From Barthelona sp. PCE (taxonomy: Eukaryota; Metamonada: BaSk clade), in NCBI GenBank assembly GCA_040285745.1, contig JAUFOR010000008.1, positions 1,364,001 to 1,428,000 of the forward strand: DNA of 64,000 nt, written 5' to 3'. The translations under genes and the position numbers were made by a program. A model generated the notes under the pieces. That model worked only from the letters and a program-made list of their open reading frames with translations, did not search any database and was not told where the DNA came from. Below, one piece after another: positions 21,597 to 29,313 of this stretch. Every line of letters begins with the position of its first letter. Within the stretch, counting starts at the first letter, position 1.

Positions 21597-23456
21597 ATGC
21601 TTGTTAAGATACGCCATATGCAGCAGGGGGCCAGCATGGAGCTTTCAGGTAGGCCAACGCTCTTATCAGTTTCAAATCTTGATGTTATTAGCAGTTGGAT
21701 TGATGCTGCTGCTGCAAAAGCAAAGTTGTCACCTGAGGCAATGCACAACTCTGAGATATACCTTATGCCAGACGGATTTAGAAAGGATAGAGGGGCTCTT
21801 GTTGACAAAACAAAAACTCTAGCTCAACTAAACATTAAAACAACCACACACATGCTGTTTGTCCTTCTTCCTGAAGGCCAGGCCGCTGCAGAACCGCTGG
21901 TTGAAGAGCCAAAAGAAGAGATGATTGTCCTAACATCTCCAAAAATCGTTGCAGCAGCTTCTCCTCGTCTTTCAGTGTCAGTTTCTCCAAAAATCAATGC
22001 TATTTCGCCGAGATTATCTGCTGGAAAAGCACCTATTGTCCCAGATCGTCCGATTTTGCTTAGTGAACAAGCTGGTTTTGAGCAGTCAGGAAAGTACGAA
22101 AATTCCAATGTCAATGTTGAGTTAAAGAAGGAAAATGAAGATGTCAAAAGAGAGATACAAACGTTAAAAACACTTTTGGAGACAAAGAATATGGACTTAA
22201 AGAAAGCTGTTCAAGAGAATAAGATGCTAAAGAAACAGGTTACAATTTTGGAACGAAGAATTAACAGTACAGAAGTTGCTATAGGTGAAACATGTCCTCA
22301 GTGCAATAGGTTAATGCCAGAGACCGCTGAGTATGGTACTTTTGCAGATATCAATGAACCTGACTCTGATACAGGAGTTTTAGAGCGTAATCCAAGTCAA
22401 GTTATTCGTGAAATTGCCCTGGATATGGATTCATTAAAGGAAAGGTTGTATATTTCAAAGACAGAACAACAAAACAAGGCATTACAGGATGAATTAAGGA
22501 TGAAAAGTGCAGTTGCAATGAAATTTCGTGAGAACGTAGAAAGAAGTAGTGGAAAAAAAACTTCACCTAAAAAAAGAAAGAGACAAGAAAGGAGAGATTC
22601 AGTTCGATCAGTTAAATCAATTAAGAGATCAAGATCTCCAGCTTCACCTAAAAAAAACCTTCATCCAGAAATGAAGAAAGAAAAAAAGAAATCGAGATTT
22701 ATGGATGTGGTACAGATGGCAATTGCTGAAGAAAAAAGAAAGGAAAAAAAGAAGAAAAAAAAGAAGAAGAGTCATGATGTAGAGATAGCTTCAACGACTG
22801 TGAGTCTTAAAGATCTCCCTTTAATTGAAAATGATACCGTTTCGAGCAGTATTTTCATTAAAAAGCCCGTTCACACTGAAACTCCCGCACAACAATCGAT
22901 ATTCATAAAAAAAGAACCAGAAAAGGAGGCAACACCCAAACAAATCATTCAGAAGTTTTATGATAAGAGAAGGGCAGCCGTCATGTCACCACACGGCAAT
23001 GAAGTGAGTAAGACAGCTATGATTGAAATCCTCAAACATCGTTCTTCCGGTTTTATGCCCTCTTCCCCGTATAGATGGGGTGGGAAATCTCCAACTACAA
23101 AATCAAGCGTACGTACGAATATTGTTTATGTGTATAACCTGCCTTCTGAGCTGAGCGCACAAGACCTAAAGGTTCCATTTGAGAATTTCGGTGGAATACT
23201 GAGTTTGCAAGTTTTTGCTGATCAGGACAATAAGTACTCCAACGACGATACTCCGACTAGCATTGCTATTGTGAAATTCCAGGGTATTGATATCGCTAGC
23301 AACTGTGTTGAGAGTTTAAATAACACATATATTGGAGCAAACAAAATTATTGCAATTCAAAAAATGCAAAGTCCCACAAAACGAACAAAACGCAACCTTT
23401 TTGAGAATTCTACGAGTTCAAGTACAGCTTCTCAGATGGAATCACCACATCTTTAA
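21597..23456 (+). CDS. RRM-containing protein with coiled coil and Lys-rich central region
   Basis: 619 residues from ATG 21597. The N-terminal 95 residues end with a beta-grasp-like pattern (LAQLNIKTTTHMLFVLLPEG) and might be ubiquitin-like, uncertain. A coiled coil spans about 180-225, followed by a CPQC pair near 238. The middle is strongly basic with poly-Lys tracts and SP sites (about 320-400), a probable nuclear localisation region. A C-terminal RNA recognition motif (about 500-590) shows the RNP2-like IVYVYNLP and an RNP1-like SIAIVKFQ. Nuclear RNA processing is a reasonable inference, but no orthologue is recognised. The next gene on the same strand starts 90 bases downstream. Confidence 0.75.
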   Translation: MLVKIRHMQQGASMELSGRPTLLSVSNLDVISSWIDAAAAKAKLSPEAMHNSEIYLMPDGFRKDRGALVDKTKTLAQLNIKTTTHMLFVLLPEGQAAAEPLVEEPKEEMIVLTSPKIVAAASPRLSVSVSPKINAISPRLSAGKAPIVPDRPILLSEQAGFEQSGKYENSNVNVELKKENEDVKREIQTLKTLLETKNMDLKKAVQENKMLKKQVTILERRINSTEVAIGETCPQCNRLMPETAEYGTFADINEPDSDTGVLERNPSQVIREIALDMDSLKERLYISKTEQQNKALQDELRMKSAVAMKFRENVERSSGKKTSPKKRKRQERRDSVRSVKSIKRSRSPASPKKNLHPEMKKEKKKSRFMDVVQMAIAEEKRKEKKKKKKKKSHDVEIASTTVSLKDLPLIENDTVSSSIFIKKPVHTETPAQQSIFIKKEPEKEATPKQIIQKFYDKRRAAVMSPHGNEVSKTAMIEILKHRSSGFMPSSPYRWGGKSPTTKSSVRTNIVYVYNLPSELSAQDLKVPFENFGGILSLQVFADQDNKYSNDDTPTSIAIVKFQGIDIASNCVESLNNTYIGANKIIAIQKMQSPTKRTKRNLFENSTSSSTASQMESPHL

Positions 23457-23546
23457 TATGTTAAAATGAAAGTAAAAGTGTATCAGTGATTTTTTCTTGT
23501 TGTGATTTTTTCCTACTTTTCACCAATTTTCTACAGGATTAGGTAT

Positions 23547-24767
23547 ATGGAACTTCCTAAACCTAAGGTTTTCCCACTGGGCAGTAGTTATCCAATAGTA
23601 TTTCCAAAGCAAAATGTGTTTGAAGAATATATTCAACCGTTAGATACAGATTATGAGACCACGGAGTATGAAACTGAGTCCCATGTAGACAACGAGGAAA
23701 GTTCAATCAAGGAATTTGCCAAATTCACTGATAGAGAAGTGAAAAAATTTGAAAAGTCTCCTGATGCAATACAAAATAAGGATGTACAACCTAAAAAAAT
23801 GAGTAGTCCGTTTATTGAGCGCATATCTACACCGAAACGTAAGCGTAGAGTGAAAAAGAAAAACTACCTTCCAAATATTGTGGCAACAAACTCTCCATTA
23901 CATACACAACCTGTATTTTCACCGTTTGCGGTGACTAAGCATAGTATTCATCATGCTGCAGATAGTCGTACCCCGGACGCTGAAGTTTTGGAAGCCAGGG
24001 AGTCATTTTTTAGTGCTTTATCACATGTTTCCCCTGTAAGAGAGGATAAAAAGAAGCCAAGTAAGGCAAGTAAGACAGATATAATCAAGCAGAAAAAGAA
24101 AATGGCAGAACTAGCCACTCCTCGGGTACGTATTGAAGAAAAATCACCTTCTAAGCCTAAAATTAAGGAGCAAGTGGAACGTATGGGTACATTTCAAGAG
24201 ATAGAAGATCATTTCAATGCAAAATGGCAGAAAAAGAAAGAGAGATTACAAAATATTACTTCAAGTGTTCAAAATCGTTTAAAAAAAGAAAAGAAGGATG
24301 CTGCAGATAAGGAAAACGAAGAAATATTGAAGGAAAAGAACAGATTACGTCGTGTTTTAGATCAAAGAAGGAAAAAGGCATATAAAAAACATGATGAGAT
24401 AATTAAAAAGCGTCGTTCCATCAACTACACCACTCCAAGAACACCAGGCGTAACACATAACAGATCTTTAGAAGCAGAAGAAAAGCGCAAGTCTATTCGT
24501 CAGTTCAAGCATAGATCTGAGTTATACACAAGGGAATTGAAGCGTTTACAAAGCTTTGAAGACCGGGAAGCTCGTGAAATGGACATGTATTCAGAAGAAG
24601 AAGACGATTTTGATATTTTAGACGAACATTACCCTGCAACCACATCATCTGGAAATGTATTGACTTCTTCGGCTCTGAAGGACATTTGGGATGCGCCTAC
24701 CATGGGTAGCAAGCTTCCTAACAGTTCTTTCATAGATATTGAAGCGCAATCGCCAAATTTGCAATAA
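23547..24767 (+). CDS. Charged, coiled-coil-rich protein of unknown function
   Basis: 406 residues starting MELPKPKVFPLGSSYPIVFP at ATG 23547; the longer frame upstream has only a GTG and is not used. The protein is rich in Lys, Glu, Arg and Ser/Thr-Pro. A long predicted helix or coiled coil (about 210-345) contains alternating basic and acidic heptads (RRKKAYKKHDEIIKKRRS). There are no membrane segments. It could be a cytoskeletal or chromatin-associated protein, but no domain is recognised. It ends 43 bases from the convergent small membrane protein gene. Confidence 0.65.
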   Translation: MELPKPKVFPLGSSYPIVFPKQNVFEEYIQPLDTDYETTEYETESHVDNEESSIKEFAKFTDREVKKFEKSPDAIQNKDVQPKKMSSPFIERISTPKRKRRVKKKNYLPNIVATNSPLHTQPVFSPFAVTKHSIHHAADSRTPDAEVLEARESFFSALSHVSPVREDKKKPSKASKTDIIKQKKKMAELATPRVRIEEKSPSKPKIKEQVERMGTFQEIEDHFNAKWQKKKERLQNITSSVQNRLKKEKKDAADKENEEILKEKNRLRRVLDQRRKKAYKKHDEIIKKRRSINYTTPRTPGVTHNRSLEAEEKRKSIRQFKHRSELYTRELKRLQSFEDREAREMDMYSEEEDDFDILDEHYPATTSSGNVLTSSALKDIWDAPTMGSKLPNSSFIDIEAQSPNLQ

Positions 24768-24810
24768 AAAAAAAATATGGAAAATACTAAACTCTGTATT
24801 TATTGCTAAT

Positions 24811-25269
24811 TTAAATAGGGGCAGTGAAAGACCAAGAATTATGTGTCTGTCGAACAGCCAAAGTAGTTTTTGAACGCAAACTTAAGCGGAAAATCATTAA
24901 ACAATCTCTAATAATACGTACAATCAATGCAACGATATCGTCAACGCTGGAGGGGTTCAAAAGGGCGAACAAAAAGAGCAAAACAACGAAAATATCAAGA
25001 TAATTCAATAATTGCTTCCAGTAAATTCTACCCTCTCCAATCATTCTAATTAAAACATCAACAATCAATCCTACAAACAAAAACATCTCGAGGTAATGCA
25101 GGAAAATGTGTGCTTTCGGAAGAATAACATAAAGAAGTAACAAAAGTAAATTTAAAACAATGTTTGTTACCAGAAAAACAAAATATTGTTTGCTTATGAG
25201 AACGTTTGAGAAGACTCCAGTCAATGTAGCCGGATCATGTGCCCGAATTGTTCTTTTAAATGAAGCCAT
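24811..25269 (-). CDS. Four-helix membrane protein resembling a voltage-sensor (ion_trans S1-S4) domain
   Basis: From ATG 25269 the frame encodes 152 residues beginning MASFKRTIRAHD; an earlier in-frame ATG at 25350 would add 27 residues but overlap the start of the divergent gene. Four hydrophobic helices are visible. Helix 2 with its linker (FLFVGLIVDVLIRMIGEGR), helix 3 (LLNYLDIFVVLLFLFALL) and helix 4 with spaced arginines (IVRIIRDCLMIFRLSLRSK) follow the order and spacing of S2-S3-S4 in voltage-gated channels. There is no pore domain after S4. It may be a stand-alone voltage sensor or proton-channel-like protein, or a regulatory subunit. The analogy rests on pattern only. Confidence 0.6.
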   Translation of the reverse strand: MASFKRTIRAHDPATLTGVFSNVLISKQYFVFLVTNIVLNLLLLLLYVILPKAHIFLHYLEMFLFVGLIVDVLIRMIGEGRIYWKQLLNYLDIFVVLLFLFALLNPSSVDDIVALIVRIIRDCLMIFRLSLRSKTTLAVRQTHNSWSFTAPI

Positions 25270-25331
25270 AAAACCTCGTTCACGTTGTGGTGTGAGAATA
25301 ATCAAATTCTTTGATATTTCCTTGTCTTCCG

Positions 25332-27386
25332 ATGGAGAATCGACAACCATTAATGAAAAAACTAAGAAGGAAAGAGGATGAATATGATATACCAAATACA
25401 ACTTGTTTCATGAACAAAACTGACAGTTTGAGCAGCTTATCCTTGGCTACGTTGCTCAACATGCGCTCTAGGTTCATGGAAGATGCTGTAATACGTTCAA
25501 ATTGTCCTTTGGTTGACAAAAACAACAGATTCTCAGATCTTATACTTGAAAACGCTCAAGTACGCCGTATTCCAGATTTTCATGAGTTAGAGAGTATCAA
25601 AGAAGACTTTTTAAGCAAAGATCTCAGTCTTTTATCTGATGATGAACTCTCTATATTATTTCAGGACTTTAAGGAGTTAGAGGGGTGTAATTTGAAGCTA
25701 GGGGAAGTTGCCACTGCATATTCATGCGATTATAAAGTTATTATTAAGGTACTTGATCATTTTTTATTTTCAAAGGGTGTTTCTATAAGGTTTAACTCCA
25801 TTTTAATTCCTGGAAACAGCTTTGATTCCTCAAAACAGAGCGCTTCAGCGAAAAAGATTGAGGTTTTTACAGATGTTTTTACAGAATTTTTTGATCAGCT
25901 TCCTGTATTTGATGATTGTGCTTGTTTAAGTCCTTTTTTCGGCATATTCAAAGCTATGCGACTCAGTAAGAAAGTAATTTCATCAATCATGCACATAAAA
26001 GACAACCAATCATTGCAGACGTTAGTTAACCAAATGCAAATCTTGAGTCCTACATCTTCTTATTCTATGGACTTAAACGCTGCCAAGTGCCTTTTCTTGG
26101 CCAGCCGTGTTTCCGAAACGCAAAGCGTTATTCAATTGATCCAAAGCATTATCGTTCAAGTGTTGGACACCATCAGCAACCAGGATGCCCCGTCGGTTGA
26201 TACAGTACGTGGTACGGATGCGCACAACAGGCTGATGGCACTGAAAGATGATTGGGTTCTTATGCAGCAGCGCATGAAGAATGAAGAGAAAGGAAATGTG
26301 AAGAATAACATTTTGATCGGTCAGACTGCCACCAAAGTAGTATCAGAGAACCCCAGGAGAAATGCAGGCAACCCACTGGAACTGTATAAGCTTAATTTAC
26401 AGGCGTGCTTGAAACAGCTTAATCTGAAAGATCCTTTTGTCCTACATCCGTTCATAGTGTTTTTAGGGCTCCTCAACCTTGATAATAGCGAGATGTCGCG
26501 GCTTTTGAACTGTTCCCCATCAACCCTAAAGCGAAAACTGAAGGCTTTGAGGGACGCCAACTTTACGCTCCCTAAACGCCGAACCGGGCCGAGGAATAGA
26601 GAATCTGTTGTTCTGTTGGAAGATGCTGTGAAGAGATTTCTGGACTATGCTGTTAATACAACGAAGCAGCTGCGCATGCTGAATGAAGGTATTACTCTGA
26701 GCGTTCAAGAGCATGTGGAATGTGGAACCAACGTTATCCTTACGGAGCTTGCACCGCGTTATATCGACAAGTTCGATAAACGAAGGAAAAAGAAAAAGAG
26801 AAAGCGTATAAAAACAAGGAAAGCTGCAAAATTGCAGAAAACAGAAGAAGACAGTTTTATCGATCCAAATGCTGTTGGGGGTGAGGCAACTGATGATGTC
26901 ACAGCTGATGTTGATGAGAAAAGTACAAACGGGCAGATCGAGACTCCCTCGATCAAAGAAGTGCTGTTGTTATCGGAATTCTCTATTGACTCAGAGCTGC
27001 TCCGTACCATCATCTCAAACACTTTTGGTTCTCTTCCTTTTTCAAGCAATTTGAACACAAAACCGGAAGCTATTTATTTCACGCTTTGTATTGGTACAGT
27101 TTACGGTATTTCATTACAATCTATTGCAGAACTGATGAATACCACCCCTAGAAGACTCGTTTGCTTCATTAGATTAATTTTGAGCAACCAAATAATCTGC
27201 CCTTTCGTTGACAGTAATGGTTGTTACAAAATATTCTCTCCAGGTAATCAAAGATATATATTGCCAACGTTTAGGGATATCATCACAAACAATCAGAATA
27301 TAATCATCTCCAAATTAAAACAAATTGATTACAATAATCAGTTTATGCATCCAACCACTCAATCTTGTTTTTCTTTTCTTTCATGA
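25332..27386 (+). CDS. Unknown 684-residue, probably nuclear protein
   Basis: First ATG is 25332 (MENRQPLMKK); the frame extends seven codons further to a TTG. An alternative ATG is 25353. The protein is alpha-helical and soluble, with a long basic cluster RRKKKKRKRIKTRKAAK near 485-503, a probable nuclear localisation signal. A helix-turn-helix-like segment (LDNSEMSRLLNCSPSTLKRK, about 395) and a second similar one (GISLQSIAELMNTTPRRLV, about 600) suggest DNA binding, perhaps with cyclin-fold-like helical domains as in TFIIB-type factors; this is inference. Its 3' end overlaps the convergent membrane protein gene by 28 bases. Confidence 0.65.
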   Translation: MENRQPLMKKLRRKEDEYDIPNTTCFMNKTDSLSSLSLATLLNMRSRFMEDAVIRSNCPLVDKNNRFSDLILENAQVRRIPDFHELESIKEDFLSKDLSLLSDDELSILFQDFKELEGCNLKLGEVATAYSCDYKVIIKVLDHFLFSKGVSIRFNSILIPGNSFDSSKQSASAKKIEVFTDVFTEFFDQLPVFDDCACLSPFFGIFKAMRLSKKVISSIMHIKDNQSLQTLVNQMQILSPTSSYSMDLNAAKCLFLASRVSETQSVIQLIQSIIVQVLDTISNQDAPSVDTVRGTDAHNRLMALKDDWVLMQQRMKNEEKGNVKNNILIGQTATKVVSENPRRNAGNPLELYKLNLQACLKQLNLKDPFVLHPFIVFLGLLNLDNSEMSRLLNCSPSTLKRKLKALRDANFTLPKRRTGPRNRESVVLLEDAVKRFLDYAVNTTKQLRMLNEGITLSVQEHVECGTNVILTELAPRYIDKFDKRRKKKKRKRIKTRKAAKLQKTEEDSFIDPNAVGGEATDDVTADVDEKSTNGQIETPSIKEVLLLSEFSIDSELLRTIISNTFGSLPFSSNLNTKPEAIYFTLCIGTVYGISLQSIAELMNTTPRRLVCFIRLILSNQIICPFVDSNGCYKIFSPGNQRYILPTFRDIITNNQNIIISKLKQIDYNNQFMHPTTQSCFSFLS

Positions 27387-28750
27387 TCAAAACGATATAC
27401 AAAGAAGTTTTCTTGCTTTTCTTCATCAAAATATTCTTTGTAACCCATTTTGTGCAAAGATTTTTTCACAAATTCCTTGTTGGAGATTGTAGAAAATTTC
27501 ATAACTGTATTCCATTTAATCAACCTCTTACCCTTCTTTTCTTTGATAAGGGCTGATTGAAACAATAACGTATTAAATCTGAATCTTGCTCTACGCAACC
27601 ATGTTAAAGGTAATGCTGTAACATTAATATCACGTGTAAAAGTATACATAATGATCATTGCTTGCTTTTCAGTTAAGACATAGATGGTTGAAGCTCTTGA
27701 TTTTACGATAATGATGAAAACAAAATTGGCAAAAACGAATAGGGCCGTATAACTTAAAATTACATATATTTCATCATCTCCTAGCGTGTATGCTGTAAGG
27801 AACAAGCCTGCAAAAGCAACTACATCACCCAGGAAGAACCAAATCAGAGGCCAGATTGTTACTGTGAAAACTCTTGGCTTGGCCACACCAACTACATTCT
27901 CAAGCGTATCCACTTCACGGTAAGCAAGTAGCGTGCTCTTCGCCCTAATAATAAAGTCATCAGGATCATTTCTTATTTTCCTGCGGTGGCTGATATTAAC
28001 ACAATTAATCCATAAGAAGACAATGATGATGAGTATGACAACGCCACCGGTGCCGTAGAGACAGTACAGCGATATAGTATCAAACATGAGCGTCGAAACC
28101 TTGACCAGATCGAAGTAATGACACCTATTATAATCGTCACAAGCCATTCCGTACAACAATTCTGTAGAATGCCTGCTCAGGCCATCCACCTTTGTCTCAA
28201 GTGTGCTGATCTCTGCCTTCCTGTCACATTGGATACTGGCAGCAGCTGTTGTACTTACTGCATCTGAGCAGCGGTACACTGAATAAGTTATATTTGTCGC
28301 AGGTGCTTGTGCTGTGTACTGTGGGAACGTCAGAACAACGGTTTGGCTTGTTATCTGTGATTTTCCAATCGTAGAAGTGCCACTGCCCGTTATTGGTGAG
28401 CAGGATCCACTACAGGTGTCAACAGAGACCAGTACATTTCCTCTGGTATTTGTAGAGAGACCGAAGAACCCGATGGTTGAGAGCGTGAACGGTTCATTAT
28501 ATGTTTGAACAAAGATCCAAGTGTTATCTGAATTATTAAACGTGAAGTAATGAAATACATTGATATCGACCCCTGAAACAGTCAGCTCAAATGATGTGTT
28601 TGCGTGGAAGCCCATCGGATAGTCTCGTAACTGGATTAACTGAGTGTAATGATCAGTTAAACTTCTGTATGTGGTTGGATCGCAAAATACAAAGGTGAAT
28701 CCCAAGATGAACACAACCAAGAGGGTGCGTTTGAGGAAAGAATAATGCAT
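27359..28750 (-). CDS. Signal-peptide-bearing multi-pass membrane protein with a PH-like C-terminal domain
   Basis: 463 residues. A signal peptide (residues 1-23) precedes about 190 luminal or extracellular residues with eight or so cysteines, partly paired (CSGSC, CDDYNRC). A first membrane helix (about 233-253, GTGGVVILIIIVFLWINCV) leads to a cytosolic segment, then two helices (about 300-325 and 330-355). The C-terminal 110 residues start with IYVLTEKQAMIIMYTF, resembling the first strands of bacterial PH (bPH2-type) domains, and end in a charged Lys/Glu tail. I do not recognise a named family. A receptor or membrane-organising role is possible. Confidence 0.65.
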   Translation of the reverse strand: MHYSFLKRTLLVVFILGFTFVFCDPTTYRSLTDHYTQLIQLRDYPMGFHANTSFELTVSGVDINVFHYFTFNNSDNTWIFVQTYNEPFTLSTIGFFGLSTNTRGNVLVSVDTCSGSCSPITGSGTSTIGKSQITSQTVVLTFPQYTAQAPATNITYSVYRCSDAVSTTAAASIQCDRKAEISTLETKVDGLSRHSTELLYGMACDDYNRCHYFDLVKVSTLMFDTISLYCLYGTGGVVILIIIVFLWINCVNISHRRKIRNDPDDFIIRAKSTLLAYREVDTLENVVGVAKPRVFTVTIWPLIWFFLGDVVAFAGLFLTAYTLGDDEIYVILSYTALFVFANFVFIIIVKSRASTIYVLTEKQAMIIMYTFTRDINVTALPLTWLRRARFRFNTLLFQSALIKEKKGKRLIKWNTVMKFSTISNKEFVKKSLHKMGYKEYFDEEKQENFFVYRFDHERKEKQD

Positions 28751-28941
28751 TAGGCAAAATTATGCCTGATAAAACGCTAAATCTGTAAAACATATACAAA
28801 AAACCTTTGTTACCCGTTAAAGGCATATAAATCACAAACAAACGAAACAGTGCCTGCTGAAAAGCATATTTCTCTGTTTAAGGAATTCATACCTTTTCAT
28901 CTCTGACTATCTTCACTTTGTATCTTGTATACTAACATATT

Positions 28942-29304
28942 ATGAACAACTTCGTTACATCAATCCATGAGGTGCCTCAGAAAGACGTTGTCGACCCCAC
29001 TAAGCCTGGTCTTGAGGGTGTTAAGATCCAGGTACTGACCGCAGGTACTGACGACAGCGCAACAATGGTCATGCGTAGATTTGAGCTTGCTCCTGGTAAC
29101 GGAATCGTCCCCCTTCACACTCATCCTTATGAACATCAAGTTTATGTCATTTCTGGTGAGGGTATCGCTCTCAACGAGGAGCTGGGAGATTCCCCTGTCA
29201 CCGCTGGTTCCGTTATTTACACTGATGGAACTACCCCTCACGGTTTCAAAAACATAAGTGAGACTGAGCCTTTTGTTTTCCTTTGCATGATCCCCAAGCA
29301 ATAA
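28942..29304 (+). CDS. Small cupin-domain protein, prokaryote-like
   Basis: 120 residues, essentially one cupin barrel. Motif 1 is HTHPYEHQVYVISGEG (metal ligands His, His, His and possibly Glu) and motif 2 is GSVIYTDGTTPHGFKN with the third or fourth His. Such single-domain cupins are common in bacteria and archaea and bind Mn, Fe or Zn; they include isomerases, dioxygenases and sugar-binding proteins, so no reaction can be named. There is no signal peptide. Codon third positions are more C/T-ending than in many neighbours, compatible with high expression. A complete antisense frame also exists but is a shadow. The gene is nine bases from the convergent Sec24 gene. Confidence 0.88.
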   Translation: MNNFVTSIHEVPQKDVVDPTKPGLEGVKIQVLTAGTDDSATMVMRRFELAPGNGIVPLHTHPYEHQVYVISGEGIALNEELGDSPVTAGSVIYTDGTTPHGFKNISETEPFVFLCMIPKQ

Positions 29305-29313
29305 ACATAGTTT

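Noticed and set aside
28960-29301. Minus-strand 113-codon ORF covering the cupin gene
   Set aside because: The plus-strand frame has complete cupin motifs; the antisense frame has none.
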